This document shows, one piece after another, positions 10,275-23,245 of a stretch of DNA of 64,000 bases. The position numbers were made by a program, and so were the translations under genes. The first letter of the stretch is position 1, and the number at the start of each line of letters is the position of its first letter. The notes under the pieces are model-generated. The model had not been told where the DNA came from and searched no databases. It saw nothing but the letters and a program-made list of their open reading frames with translations. This DNA is from Porodaedalea pini (taxonomy: Eukaryota > Basidiomycota > Agaricomycetes > Hymenochaetales > Hymenochaetaceae): assembly GCA_002794775.1 (NCBI GenBank), contig NBAY01000046.1, forward strand, positions 1 to 64,000. Reading direction: 5' to 3'.

Positions 10275-12928
10275 TCAATAAAGGTACCTAAATCCTTTCT
10301 TCCTCTCCATCGCTTCTTTTAGCGTGATTCCTTCCAAATGAGCAGCATCTTCGACGCGCTCGCGATTCACGCCTTTCAGCGCCCCAAGTTCATCTTCATC
10401 GAGTCTTTCGTTCATACGCTTCAGCATGCAACGCATTACTAATTAAGTTGCTTCAGCTATTTTAATATTACGATAAACTTCTCATGGCTCACCAAACGCG
10501 AGAAATGTGCTGAATGTGAGTGCTGCGATGCCTATCACCATTGATTGATGGTACTGCGGCCCCCATTTTGCCTTCCAAGTGTATGAGCCGATCCTTTGAA
10601 AAAAATTGAATCCACTATTATATTCACAGACTTTCATGTTCAGTACGCACAAATTTCCTGCGTTTCCGATACCGCCGACGATGCCGATAGCGGCAGCACG
10701 TTTTGCAGGCGGCCGCGGGATAGTATTTGAGACCCATACGAGGATCAAAGCAAGGCCTGGCGAGAGATTGTTGATATGGTCGAGTGCGCTCTAAAACCTA
10801 TCCTAAATTGACTTACTCGCGTGGCCACTTGCCAACAGAAACAAGGCGAAGTAGCGTCCTCCGATAGAAAATGTGGAGAGAGCAATAATGTAACCTACGA
10901 TTACGACCCACCACGTATTGCAGACATGGAAGAATCGCTCCCCAGTTTTATCTGTAGATGGTTCAAACAATCACTTACAAAGCAACGTTCGAGATGTATA
11001 CCCGCATGTAGCCCATTGAGACAGCAAACGGTACCAGCCAAGATCCATGGAGGTCTGGTAAAGTAATAATGCTTCAACTCCACGCGCAAAAAGAATAGCC
11101 AGGACGTACGCAGCAAGTAGTAAAGTAATTGTAGGATTAAATCCAAGCGTCGCCGTCAAACTGTGAGTAATTTTGGATCGTCTTTCCATGCTCAGAGAGA
11201 CTGAATCGAATACTCACGTAGGGAAGAAATTCGTGAAGGAAAGTCCCAGAAAGTCACTTAGCATTATAACGGAGAAAATAAGGACTTTGATGTCCTTAAT
11301 TGCCATCTTGAATCCCGACCACATTCTGAGAGAGTTGTGAGAAAGCGTGAATCTAACATTGTGAGAAAACTATGGTCGCTCACGAATCCTGAGCAAGGTC
11401 CTCATCTGCTTCACCTGCGTCTTCGGAAATACGTGCCTGAGCGAGTTGACGCTCCGCGTGAGACATCCAGCGCGTGTTGCTCGGCTTTTTCATTCTAAGA
11501 TAGGTCAAAGTCAAGAGGGAAAAGCACCTACAAGGTCCGGAAGAGACCATCTGCGGATCGAGTTCAACGATTGCAAGCTAAAAGGTATTCTTTTGATAGT
11601 GCTCACAGCGCCAAAATCCCGATAGACATAGTAATGGACCCCTGGAGAGGACGACGAGTCGATCAACCAACGAAACAATGGAAGAGAGTGAAGATAACAC
11701 CTCAATGAAGAACAACCTCCATCGATGGTGAGTGCGCGAAACAAAACCCGAACAGCGTGGTATGCTTACCATCTCCAACCTCTGATTCCCCGCTTTCCTT
11801 CCATGTTTGAAAGGATACCGGCTGCCATCAGCTAGAAACCTTCCATTATCGGAACACGTTTCTGTTGAATATACTAAGTGACTACCTACACTCCCGAATG
11901 CATTCGAGCACATTATGCCAGCGAAAACAATCGAGGTTCGAAATGCAAGCTCCTAAGAACAAAGAAGAGTATAAAAAAGCTTCACATCCGACTTAGAGTT
12001 GTTAATACCGCGCACTTTCCGGGTATACCAACGTGAAAGAAGATAGATCGCGCCAGGGTAGAATGCGGCCTATAAAAGAGCAAGAATCAGACCATTGGTA
12101 ATGTAATGTCTCCATTGCTGAGGACGTACTTCGGGTAAGCCAATGAATACTCGGCAAGCGAGAATTCCAGCATAGTTGTGAGTGACCTGTTCAACGCCTC
12201 AGTCCGATACAGACAGAGTTCCATTCTGACAGTTATTTGAAAGAGCTCACCCCAATCATTGCACATATGAGGCCCCAGGAAATGCCACACAGTCCAATAT
12301 ACAGCGACGGCCTGTGTCACGAGAACGCAGGTGAGCAGAACACCATTTACCGACCTCATCTCGCAGCTGTCGCAGCGTACCTCGAAACTCGATTCAAGAT
12401 CTTTGGATCAAACAACATCAGATTTGTCTTCTGCATCAGAGAGCCTGACCGCCTACCATATTTGACGGGATTTGAACCGTACAGTACAACGTGTAAAAAA
12501 TAGCTAGGGTGGTATCGTACTGTATGTCTGAACCGATATTCGCTATTGAGTAGGTCACACACCGACAGCATATCAGGATTCATACCTGACAGGCCGAGGT
12601 CCTGTTCGAGACCTTTTAGTCGTGCTGTCGTGATAGCATTTCTCTAAAAGCAAATGAACATCGGTGAGCTCAAGGTAAGCCACGAGCTTACGTCAATATA
12701 GTTCATGATGTACATGAGAACGATGGTGGGCATGAATCGCATGTCCAGTTTGCGCAAGAGGCACTTCTCCGCGATAGCTCGCTCTTTCGAAGACGCAACA
12801 ACTGGACTCGAGGCTTCATCAACTTTATCCTCGGACGTTCGCGACTTGCAGGAATCTCCCGTGCTTCCACGGACTTCCTGAATGCTTTGCTCCGCAACAG
12901 ACTTGTCGGAATCGAGTTGTGCATCCAT
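10275..12928 (-). CDS. Permease copy B, MFS anion:cation symporter family (Dal5/TNA1-like)
   Basis: A predicted 12-helix plasma-membrane symporter of the family that includes yeast allantoate (Dal5), nicotinate (Tna1) and biotin (Vht1) permeases; the substrate cannot be told from sequence. It starts MDAQLDSDKSVAEQSIQEV at 12928, then LRKLDMRFMPTIVLMYIM and the family signature RNAV.TARLKGLEQDL, LACRVFIGLPE, FYPGAIYLLSRWYTRK, MAAGILSNMEGKRGIRG, IPRPPAKRAAAIGIV, WKAKWGPQYHQSM. It ends MERKKGFRYLY with TGA at 10275-10277. I checked most exon joins: about 19 exons, GT-AG introns, frame open throughout. The length of about 530 residues is normal for the family. Nearest sibling is copy F on the opposite strand, and the match continues into the upstream spacer. 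Confidence 0.85.
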
Positions 12929-13574
12929 GGTGGTAAGAAGGAAGGAGATATGCAGTGGCCAACTGTGGGGCCTACTCCCACAGCACTCACGGAGAAGCAT
13001 AAGGGATTGTCCTGGATGCCGGTAAGGTGGCATATTTTCAAAGTCTATTTCTTGTGACACCTGTCGTTTTAACGCCGGCACACTCCATCTTGAAGGTAGA
13101 AAAAACTGGGCCTATCACTCAAAGGTTACAGTAAAGCTGAACAAAAAATCCTGGCCTCAAATTTCTTACTCACAGATTTGAAAGCATCAGAGTCGAAAGG
13201 GCGGCTGTCACAAAAGGCACACTTTGAAGATCGCATACCTAACACAGGATAGAGGCACCTGTCCCCATGACCCGGATGTTCATCAAGGCTATTGAAATAG
13301 ATACTTCTTCGAGTTATTCATTGCGGGACCTGGAGTGTAGACAGTAGTTCGGTAAATGTAGAGAAAGAGAAAGGCGAATCAATCGGTCTGATATACCCTC
13401 AAGTGGTGTCTGTACGAGCTTCTCATTGGCACATGAGTTTATCTGATGCTCTCAGCTCGAGCAGCTTGATAACGTTGTTCATCCGTTTGAAGACGGGAGA
13501 ACGTCCTCTTATGAACTAAAAAACCTTAAGCGTAAAATTAGCTGAACGGAGAAACGGAATACCAGTGTACGTAC
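12929..13574. other. Spacer upstream of permease B
   Basis: Non-coding spacer between X-B and permease B. It is visibly related, in inverted orientation, to the spacer upstream of permease F (about 51,420-52,020). For example, the complement of CAGCTCGAGCAGCTTGA occurs there. No separate gene seen. Confidence 0.45.
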
Positions 13575-14770
13575 CTTTGGATTCTTCCTTCTCCGCGCTC
13601 ATACCATTTTTACTCCATGAGACTACCAGGTGGACCAGAACTTTCCTTATGAGTCCATCGTCTCAGCGGCCCTTTCGCTTGAAGGTGCCTCCAAACCAGT
13701 TCCATACGATCTCTGCAGAGTCAACCACCTTATGAACTTCCAGGTCCCAGAGAGCATCATACCTTCATTAGAAATGCAGTAAAATTATGAACATGAGAGG
13801 GACCAACACAGCTGCAACCTATGGATGATAGGAAAATGTCTTCAGGGAGCGAAACGTCCGTGCGAGAGGAACATGGTAAACAATCAGTAGTGATACCGGC
13901 AATTCTGGTTCTAATGTGGAATATTTCTCAGAAGGAAGCCTAAAGTATAGTTGCTGCGGTCCGGTCCGGGAAAAATGTTGGCGGACCTTAACCCGGACCG
14001 ATTTGGATTTTTCCTCCTCAGCTTGGACCTGGACCGGACCCCAATTGGACCGCTTTTGGACCGGATCTGGACCGGGTATGGCATTTGGTATCCACCAGAC
14101 CTGCTCCTGCCAGTGGGTCCTGAGAAAAACCGATTTGAATGGCACAGATGACCCCAAGTAGTTATGTCACAATGTTATGCAAGTCTCAAGCACATCTTCT
14201 GGTCTCACCATTTTATTCATGAACTGTTCTGCTTCTTTGTCAACCAACTTGAGGCCGGTGACAGCACCAATCTAACTCCCACAAATATTTCTTCTGATCC
14301 AGGTCCGGTCCGGGATTCAGCTCGGTCCAGAAAAATGGCAGGAGTGCTGGACCCCGGACCGGACCATATCTGGACCTTTAGTGGACTGGACCGCAGTCCA
14401 GTCCACATTGGGTCCGGTCCAGGTCCGGTCCAGGGTCCAGCAGTCCATGGACCGGACAACGGCAACTATAGCCTAAAGGCGAGCTTGAAATTTGACGTGA
14501 ATGTGAGATCGCAGCTCGAAGGTTGAGTAAAGAGGAAGAATTTATAGGCGATTAATTACTGAGCTAGGACTTGCTGAGGTCGAGACGAATGAGTCTGTAA
14601 GATTTACGAAGAGCATGGCGGATATATGACGTCCGAGCGTAAAATGGACCTTAGTGGGAAGACGCGTCAACTGCCGAAAGTATGTACTTGTAGTGGACGA
14701 CGTGGCGTAGTACTGCATAGGGCATGGCCAACGCGACGTGAGGCAAGCTTGCACGGTCACGATTACAGTT
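13575..14770 (-). pseudogene. Module partner locus X, copy B, interrupted by a MITE
   Basis: The 5' piece (about 14,540-14,770; GRHISAMLFVNLTDSFV) matches the 5' piece of X-F near 50,740. The middle and 3' pieces (14,480-14,540 and 13,575-13,937) match the other X copies, including the shared splice donor at about 13,575. The 525-bp element 13,946-14,470 is inserted between them. Removing it and one copy of the 8-bp duplication makes the flanks collinear with X-A. Frames are broken beyond the insertion as well. Confidence 0.5.
13946..14470. mobile_element. hAT-like MITE with 8-bp target duplication
   Basis: A 525-bp non-autonomous DNA element. It begins TATAGTTGCTGCGGTCCGGTCC and ends with the imperfect inverted copy GGACCGGACAACGGCAACTATA. 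The sequence GCCTAAAG stands directly on both sides (13,938-13,945 and 14,471-14,478), a perfect 8-bp duplication as made by hAT-superfamily transposases. The subterminal regions are dense in GGTCCGGTCC/GGACCGGACC motifs in both orientations, likely transposase-binding repeats. No transposase is encoded. It interrupts partner locus X-B. Confidence 0.88.
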
Positions 14771-15131
14771 CATTATCTTCTGTTTTTCCTATGCGATCTC
14801 TTATGTCAAAGAAATGAAAATAAAAGCAGGGCGTATCTTGAGTTGTCGTGCTGGACATCCCAAAAGAAAAGTAAAACTTACTGGTGCCTTGAAGTTATAA
14901 AGAAAGAAGGAAAAAGAAGTGTATAGTGAGGAATTGAACGGGCACTGGCAGCTTGTAATTGGTGAGGCATTGACATCATGGCTTGCTTCCTCTCCCGAGT
15001 TCAAGTCCGGACACAAGATGGGTGGTAATTTTCGACAGAGTAAAGCGACTTTGACCTAGATAAGCCACATAACTACGTTTTCCCTCACTCAAGTCTTACA
15101 CTGGAAAGAGCCAAGAAAACTAATTTTCATC
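14771..15131. other. Spacer between modules B and C
   Basis: Contains no recognisable gene. It includes A/T-rich sequence with short open frames of no known family. Confidence 0.4.
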
Positions 15132-17819
15132 TCAATAAAGGTACCTAAATCTCTTCTTTCTCTCCTTCGCTTCTTCCAGCGTGATTCCTTCCAAGCGAGC
15201 AGCATCTTCCACACGTTCGCGATTCGCGCCTTTAAGCGCCCCAAGTTCTTCTTCGTCGAGCTTTTTGTTCATATGTTTCAGTATGCAACGCATTACTGAA
15301 CAAAATCGGTTTCTCAGTTTCCGCAGCCATATGATAAGCTTCAAACGTGCTTACCGAATGCGAGGAATGAGCTAAACACAAGTGCTGCGATGCATATCTC
15401 CATCGATTGGTGATATTGCGGGCCCCAATCTGCCTTCCAAGCGTATGAACCGATCCTTCGATATTATTGAGCCATGTGTTATATCTGCAGGTATTCATGA
15501 CATATACGTACAGAGTTCCTATGTTACCGATCCCGTTGACGATACCGATAGCGGCAGCACGTTTCGCAGGTGGTCGCGGAATAGTATTTGAGACCCATAC
15601 GAGGGTGACAGCATAGCCTGGTGCAAAATTGTTGACAATTCTAATCGAGGGCATTCTAGTACCTATACTCATATATCAACTTACCTGCGTGGCCACTCGC
15701 CATCAGAAATAAGGCAAAATAACGACCGCCGACAGAAAAGGTGGAGATGGCAATTATGTAGCCCACGATCACGCACCACCATGTGTTGCAGGTATGGAAG
15801 AAGCGTTCTCCGGCTCTATCTGTGGAAGGTTCAGATGATGCTGGCGAACTCACATCCAAGACGCATACCAGCATGTAACGCGTTGAGACAACAGATAATA
15901 GCAGCCAAGATCCATGGAGGTCTGGTCAAGCAATGAAAGTTCAACGCTGTGAGCGAAACGAATAGATTTGACGTACGCAGCCAGAAGTAAAGTAATCGTA
16001 GTGTTATACCCAAGCGTTGACGCCAAACTGCAAATGCCGTTATCGTAAATTTCCGTCTTGAAGCTTACTGAAGCGCATACTCACGTTGGGAAGAAGATAG
16101 CAGATGAAAGCCCCAGGAGCAGACTCAGCTCCATAAGGGAGAAAATAAGAACTTTAACGTCCGTTATAGCCATCTTCAGGCCTGTCCACATTCTAAAGGA
16201 ATCGAGCAGCAACATGAGTCTAGCATAACAACATTTCAATGAAATATTATCGTCACTCACGAATCCTGAGCAACGTCCTCATCTGCTTCACCTGCGTCCT
16301 CAGAGAGACGTGCCTGGGCCAATCGTCGTTCAGCGGGTGTTATCCAACGTGTGTTGCTCGGCTTTTAAATTACTAAGACAAGTTGAAATTATTTTAGAAG
16401 TGAAAGCACCCACAAGATCCGGAAGAATCCACCTGTGGACCGAGGTCAGCAACTGCAAATCGTTAGAAAGTTCCTTCGGGTTACTCACAGCGACAGGATT
16501 CCGATAGTAATAGTAATGGCACCCTGGAGAGAACAACACATCACTTCACAAAATAGTAGAAGGGAGTGAAGAACGTACCTCAATGAAAAACAGCCTTCAC
16601 CGACAGTAAGTATCTCAACGAAAAAGTAGAGAGTACGGCACGCCTACCATCTCCAGCCTCTGATCCCTCGTTTCCCTTCCATATTTGAAAGGATCCCAGC
16701 CGCCATCAGCTAAAGCAACAGCCCCCGCCATAAGAACACGCTGGTACCAAATAAGACCAACTAGCTACTCACGCTCCCAAATGCATTTGAGCACATCAAG
16801 CCCGAGAACAAGATTGAGGTCCGGAAGGCCAGCTCCTACAATGAGAAAACATACAGAGAATTCAGCATTCGAGAGATAGTTCGTTTATAAGAGGTTGTAC
16901 CACGCACCTTCCGCGTATACCATCGCGAAAGAAGAAACACCGTGCCTGGATAATACGCAGCCTGCCAAAAGAGCGACAACCAGGACTTTAGCAGTGTAGT
17001 CTTTCCACTGATACATACACACTTCCGGAAAGCCAATGAATACCCGGCAAGCGAGAATCCCAGCATAATTGTGCGTGATCTGTTCAATTTGTCAATCCAA
17101 GGCACACAGAGTGCAACTCTTGGAATTTAGTTGAGAATGCTTACGCCAGTCATTGCGCTCGTCAGACCCCATGCCATGACACATAGTCCGATATACAGTG
17201 ACGGTCTGCAGTATAGGGCGTAGGTAATGAGAAATCCATTCATCTAGCTTTACACCTTCATTTCGCCTGCGCACCTTGCAAATTGATTCAAGATCTGTTC
17301 AGTCAAACGATCAGATCGGTCTTCTGCATAGCAGATTTATCTGCTCACCACATTGGACGGAATTTGAGCAGTGCAGTACGACGTGTACAGAATGGCGACG
17401 ACGGTATCATACTGTATATCTGAACCGATGTCCGCCATTCAGTAGCTTGCATCGGCAACATAAGGAGTCATACCTGATAGGCCTAGGTCCTGCTCAATGC
17501 CCTTCAGTCGTGCCGTCGTGACAGCATTTCTCTACACGCGAATGAGCATCTGAGAGCTCAAATTAAATGACAGACTTACATCAATCTGGTTCATGATATA
17601 AATAAGAACGATGCTAGGCATAAATCGCATGTCCAACTTGCGCAAGAGCCGTCTCTCTGCGGCAGCACGCTCTTCCAACGACACGAAGTCAGCTGTACTC
17701 GAGGCTTCATCGACTTTCTCATCGGACGTTCGCGACTTGCAGGAATCTGCCGGGATCTCGTAGACTTTACGAATGCTTTGCTCCGCAATAGACTTGTCAG
17801 GGTCGAAATGTGCATCCAT
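15132..17819 (-). CDS. Permease copy C, MFS anion:cation symporter family (Dal5/TNA1-like)
   Basis: Starts MDAHFDPDKSIAEQ at 17819 and ends MERKKRFRYLY-type at 15132. In order: LRKLDMRFMPSIVLIYIMNQ, ARLKGIEQDLGLS, SLYIGLCVMAWGLTSAMTG, FYPGTVFLLSRWYTRK-type loop, WILPDL micro-exon, ISTFSVGGRYFALFLMASG, IPRPPAKRAAAIGIV. Splice sites are conserved with copies E and G. At the third exon the acceptor used in B and F (AATAG) is AATGG here, but a nearby TTCAG acceptor keeps the frame (LSDIQYDT). The frame is otherwise open over about 19 exons and I found no disabling change. It belongs to the C/E/G subgroup by its N-terminal tail. Confidence 0.83.
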
Positions 17820-18297
17820 GGTGGTAGGAAGGACAGACGCAGGAGACGTACAGTCGTTCTTGCGCAGATAAGCAGTGGAAAATGGAGTAGCCTATCCCGG
17901 CAGTACTTGCGGAGAAGCATCAAAAAGGATGGCCCGAATGCCGTTACATAGTGCAGAAGTACATACTTGATCTCATGACCGGCGGGACATCCGAAAAAAA
18001 AGGCTTCTCTAGCATTCTTCTAATCGGAGGTGCTTGAGGTCCGGAATATTAATGTCTTTTGACAAACGTATGTGTGGAAAGAAAATGTGTAAGATATCAT
18101 TCAATATCAAAAATCTTCAGACAAACTGTTAGTACGCGCCTCTCGGTAGGCGATGAGGAGCTTTTACGGTCTTGCTCTCAGCAAGAGCTGGATAAAGCAC
18201 GTCATCCGATCGAAGTCGGAAGAATCTCCACGTGCACTATCGAAGAACGTTAAGTAAAAGGGTCAGCGCAAGGAGAAGGGGACTACGAACGTGCGTA
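17820..18297. other. Spacer upstream of permease C
   Basis: Conserved inter-gene spacer of the module. It resembles, in inverted orientation, the spacer upstream of permeases E and G, for example the stretch corresponding to TCTTACACATTTCCTTTCAG at 40,266 and 57,898. Probably promoter DNA; no gene recognised. Confidence 0.4.
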
Positions 18298-19090
18298 CCT
18301 TTGAATTCTCCCTTCTCCGCGGACGATCTCCTCGTACTGTCTACCCAGAATATCCTATGTACAGTATGTCCATCGTCTTAGCGACTGTTGCTTCCGTGGG
18401 TGTCTCCGAACCAGCTTCATTCCGTTTCCGCAAATTCAAGCCTTCCGCGAACTCGTACTTCAGTAACGTTACCGTATCTCCGCCAGGAACACTGAGTTGT
18501 AGACAATTGTAAAATGCGAACGTAGACAGAATGTGATAGTCTCGAGTTAGAAGCTGTGAATCATTTTATTTCCTTCTGTAAGAGCATGGATAGTCGCGAA
18601 ACACGGCTGTGATGAGAGCAGTAAATACTGCATTACGTAGTGCGCAGAGTTGCTCATGAGAGCGCGACTGGCGCGGCGAAGCGTTAATTATAAACATGAA
18701 AAATGTCACGACAGGCGCAAGACCTATGGACGATAATAACCCCAGGCAGCATAAGGTTCACGCGAGAGGACCACAACAAGGAATTGCTGGTGATACCTGA
18801 GAGTCTGTGAATCTGTGGTGTTGAATACGTCTCGAATGAGTTGAACTCGAAAAAAATTCGACATGAATGTGAGCCAAGTCTGAGGCCTTTGAGCCAAGAA
18901 AAAGATTTCGGGGTGAGTCCTGGCGGGACAAAGGATTTCTGTGGTTGGTTTCTGTAAATCTGAGACTCAGTGAGAGGTTTACGGACAGCACAGAGGAACA
19001 ACATCACTACTTCTGTAAAGGCGCCGAGCAAAAACCAGATTTCACGTGATCTAAGAGCGCGCAGCTTTCCGAGTCGCAAACAACTCATTT
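18298..19090 (-). pseudogene. Module partner locus X, copy C
   Basis: The C-terminal exon is clear: LSVPGGDTVTLLKYEFAEG, NLRKRNEAGSETPTEATVAKTMDIL. It is followed by the shared splice donor after ...GEFK at 18,298. Upstream pieces near 18,680-19,090 match the SSR.N..LP region of the other copies but in broken frames. Function unknown. Confidence 0.45.
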
Positions 19091-19373
19091 GATCGTTGCA
19101 TCGACACTCGTTTTTATTTTATTTCACTAAGCCCTTGGCCATATCTTAGAATCACGGACCGCCTCTGGGGACACGTATAAACTGACTTGCACACAAGTCG
19201 TACTTGAGCTCTCTTACTAAATACCCGCTTAGTATTCTCTCTAAGGTTCGCTACCACTCATGAATTGCAGCAGTTTCATTCGTCTTGACATCCCCTGCTG
19301 TTATCCGCATTTTTGATTTGTTGTGGAGGAAAATAGCCTGATACCACGGAGAGCCAAGAAAGTAAATTCCCAT
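19091..19373. other. Spacer between modules C and D
   Basis: Short intergenic spacer; no gene or repeat recognised. Confidence 0.4.
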
Positions 19374-22028
19374 TCAATAAAGGTACCTAAATTCTTTCTT
19401 CCTCTCCTTCGCTTCTTCCATCGTGATTCCTTCCAGGCGAGCGGCGTTTTCGACGCGCTCGCGATTCGCGCCTTTCAGCGCCCCAAGTTCTTCTTCATCG
19501 AGCCTTTTGTTCATATGCTTCAGTATGCAACGCATTACTGAACAAAATCGGGTGCTCAGTTTCCGCAGCCATATGATAAGCTTGAAACGCGCTTACCAAA
19601 TGCGAGGAATGAGCTGAACGCAAGTGCTGCGATACCTATCTCCATCGATTGGTGATATTGCGGGCCCCAATCTGCTCTCCAAGCGTATGAGCCGATCCTT
19701 CGAGGCTATTGAGTATTATGTTACATCTGAAGATATTCGTCAGAGTACGTACAAGTTTCCCGTGTTACCAATCTCATTGACGATACCGATGGCAGCAGCG
19801 CGTTTTGCAGGTGGTCTAGCGATAGTGTTTGAGACCCATACGAGAGAAATAATGTAGCCTGGCGAAAATATTAGTAAAAACAAAACGAGGGCGATACAAA
19901 CCCTATTCGTGAGTCAACTTGCCTGCATGACCGCTCGCCATCAGAAATAAGGAAACGTAACGTCCGCCGACAGAAAATGTAGAGAGTGCAATAATGTACC
20001 CCACCATCACACCCCACCATGTATGACAGACATGGAAGAACCGTTCCCCGCTTTTATCTGTAGAAGATTTAGTTGATTGCTACCGAATACGCATCCGAGA
20101 TGCGTACCAGCATGTCGCCCATTCAGACAAGAGACGACAGCAACCCAGATCCATGGAGGTCTGGTCAATTAATGAGGGTTCAACGGCGCTCGTGACAAGA
20201 AAAAAATTGACGTACGCAGCCAGAAGGAGAGTGATGGTGGTATTATACCCAAGCGTCGACGTCAAGCTGTAAGTAATGTTAATACTACCCCTGAAGACAA
20301 TTGAGTTGCACACTCACGTTGGGAAGAAATTAGTGAACGAAAGTCCCACGAACATACTTAAAACCATAACAGAGAAAATAAGGACTTTGACGTCCTTGAT
20401 CGCCATCCTGAAGCCCGACCACATTCTAGGAGATAGTGCGATACGAGTCTAGCAGAGCAATGTTGTAAGAAAACCTAGTATCATCACTCACGAATCCTGA
20501 GCAAGGTCTTCATCTGCCTCGCCTGCATCTTCGGAGAGACGCGCCTGCGCGAGGCGACGTTCGGAATTTGACATCCAACGTGTGTTTATCGGCTTTTACA
20601 TTCTAAGATAGGCCGGAGTTGGAGGAGAAAATATACCTACAAGATCCGGAAGAGACCACCTGAAGATCGAGGTTAGCGACTGTAAGCCCTTGCGTATTCC
20701 TTCCAGGACGCTCACAACGCCAAAATTCCGATAGTGATAGTAATGGCTCCCTGAGGAGAAGGACAAATCAATAAACAATAGAGTGGAAGGAAATGAAGAG
20801 AGTACCTCGATGAAGAACAACCTTCATCGACAATAAGTATGCGATTCAAAGAGTGCGTCGCACTTACCATCTCCATCCTCTGATCCCCCGCTTCCCTTCC
20901 ATGTTTGAAAGGATGCCGGCTGCCATCAGCTAGAATGAGTCCCCCGCCATCAACATAAGCTGTTTCAGGTCCAGACTAAGTGGCCACCTACATTCCCGAA
21001 TGCATTCGAGCACATAGCACCTGCAAACAAGATGGATGTTCGAAATGCCAACTCCTAAAGTAAAGAGAAATGTAGAAAAGCTTCACATTCGACTGATAAT
21101 TTTTAGAGTTGATAATACCACGCACCTTCCGGGTATACCATCGCGAAAGAAGATAGATCGTGCCAGGATAGAAAGCAGCCTGCAGGAAGCAGGGCATTAG
21201 TAGTGCAATGCTAGTGCTTTCACTGATGCGTACGGACTTCGGGAAGACCAATGAATATCCGGCAAGCGAGAATCCCAGCATAATTGTGAGTAAGCTGTTA
21301 AATCGGTAAATCCAATGCAGATAGAGTCCAACTCCTGGAAGTTGTTTGAAAGAGCTTACACTGGTCATTGCGCTTGTTAGGCCCCAGGCGATGACACATA
21401 GTCCGATATACAGCGACGGCCTGTGTTATGAGAACGCGAGTCAAAAAATACTATTTATCCAGCCTTCTCTCCTAACTGTCCCTGCGTACCTCGAAACTCG
21501 GTTCAATATCTGCTCCATCAGACTATCAGATTTGTCCTCGACGTTGGAGAGCCTAGCCACTCACCATGTTTGACGGAATTTGAGCTGTGCAGAACGACGC
21601 GTACAGAATAGCCACAATAGTATCATACTGTATGTCTGGATCGATATTTGTCTTTCAGTAGACTGCTTCGACTGTACATTTGAACTTATACCTGACAGGT
21701 GCAGATCCTTTTCAAGTCCCTTTAGTCGCGCGGCCGTGACGGCATTTCTCTGTATATAAGTGAGCATCGATTAGTTCAACGATCATTGTGAACTCACATC
21801 AATGTAGTTCATGATATATATGAGAACGATGGTCGGCATGAATCGGATGTCCAGTTTGCGCAAGAGGCGTCTCTCTGCGATAGCTCGCTCTTTCGAAGCA
21901 GCGTCAACTGCATCCAAAAGTTCGCCAACTTTCTCCTCTGGCGTTCGAGACTTGTAGGAATCTCCCGGGCTTTCATGGACTACATAAAGCCTTTGCCCCG
22001 CAGTGGGTTTGTCGGAATCGATACGCAC
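19374..22028 (-). CDS. Permease copy D, MFS anion:cation symporter family (Dal5/TNA1-like)
   Basis: Starts MRIDSDKPTAGQRLYVVHE at 22028 and ends with the family tail MERKKEFRYLY-type, stop at 19374-19376. The reading frame was followed exon by exon: LRKLDIRFMPTIVLIYIMNY, ARLKGLEKDLHLS, DIQYDTIVAILYASFCTAQI, PSLYIGLCVIAWGLTSAM, FYPGTIYLLSRWYTRK, ITITIGILAL, RWMSNSERRLAQARLSEDAG, MWSGFRMAIKDVKVLIFSVM, IARPPAKRAAAIGIV, GPQYHQSMEIGIAALAFSSF. No stop or frameshift was met and all introns checked are GT-AG. The N-terminal tail is the most divergent of the six complete copies. IPRP is IARP here. Confidence 0.83.
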
Positions 22029-22510
22029 ATCCGTAGAGGTAGGAAGGGGGGATGCGAGAGATGTACAGTCAATTTAGCACATATAAGCAATGGAGAGGCG
22101 TGCAGCTTATCTCCTCATCCCCTCAGCGCTCCGGAGAAGCATCAATGGAATGGATTGATCCCAAATGCCGCTACATAGTATGAAAAAAGCACCTGACCTC
22201 GCGACCCGGGCGCTCGTCAAGATCAATGAAGAGGAAACTTTCAATTTCTTAATTGTGGGATATGGAGCGCGGACGGAAGTTCGTTGAGTTAGAAAGGAAA
22301 TGCGAGTTAATCAGTTTGCAGTGCTTTCCAGTGATCTGTTCACACAAGCTTTCAATAGTCGCTAAGTTGTTCCTTTTTGCCCTAAACTACATCTGGATAA
22401 TAATATAGATCAGCCGACGATACAGAGAAGACACTCGTGAACGTTGAAAAACCTTGAATCGAGGGATCAGCTCTTCGAGGAAAAGGAAACGTGACAGCAA
22501 TACGCATAGG
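22029..22510. other. Spacer upstream of permease D
   Basis: Equivalent of the conserved module spacer; no gene recognised. Confidence 0.35.
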
Positions 22511-23162
22511 TATCTTTGAACCGTCCCTGAGGTAGGTTCCTCTCGTGCCATCCTCGTTTCATGGAGCCAATTATAGACTAAGAACTTTCTGTTGCGTGTC
22601 CATCATCTCAGCGACTGTTTCCTTCGAGGATATTTCTGAACCGGCTCAATTTGATCTCTGCAGAATCGACCATTTTGCGAGCACCCATTTCAAAGAAGTC
22701 CGTCGTGAGTCTGTCATAAAACCATTTCTAATGCACGGAAGAAAAGTCAGCATCAACGTCTCGAGCTAGATGCTATCATTCCTCGTCACCGCGGTAACTG
22801 CATGTTCCCATCTGGTAGGATACCAATAGTCGCAATGAAGTGCTGACCACAGGAGCAGTAGATAATGGACAGCTCTCTGGGATGTTGATTCAGCTGTGGC
22901 TCGTGCAACAATTGGGAGAGAATTATCGATTATGGATATGAGAAGTATTAACGCAGTCGTAAATGCAACCGAAAATAAGGAAATATCTTCAGGGAGCGTG
23001 TTGTCTGCGCGAGAGGACCATGGTAGACCCTTGCTGCTTATACTGATAAGTCTGCTTCTGATGTTGAGATCGTCTCGAATGGCAGCGGAGAGCATGAAAA
23101 AAGACGTGAATGTAAGATCAGCATTAGAATATTTTTTTTGGTTATTCGAGCTTCGAGATCAT
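22511..23162 (-). pseudogene. Module partner locus X, copy D, cut off by the LINE
   Basis: The most readable X middle piece lies at 23,095-22,766: MLSAAIRDDLNIRSRL, GLPWSSRADNTLPEDISLFS, then a hydrophobic run ALILLISIIDNSLPIVAR. The splice donor that ends the C-terminal exon in other copies (AAAG then GTACG) reads AAAG then ATACC here, so it may be lost. The expected 5' part is missing because the LINE is inserted at 23,163-23,173. Confidence 0.45.
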
Positions 23163-23173
23163 ATAGACGTCAC
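23163..23173 (+). repeat. Target-site duplication, left copy (LINE)
   Basis: ATAGACGTCAC occurs here and again at 29,444-29,454, directly flanking the LINE. An 11-bp perfect direct repeat is a typical non-LTR target duplication. Confidence 0.8.
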
Positions 23174-23245
23174 TTCTTGATCTCTTACCACCACCATCTG
23201 GACCGTGGGAAATCTTGCAGTTTACTCGTTTTATCTCTCTCAGCT

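Noticed and set aside
14999..15011. GTTCAAGTCCGG as a tRNA B box
   Set aside because: No matching A box or acceptor stem within tRNA distance.
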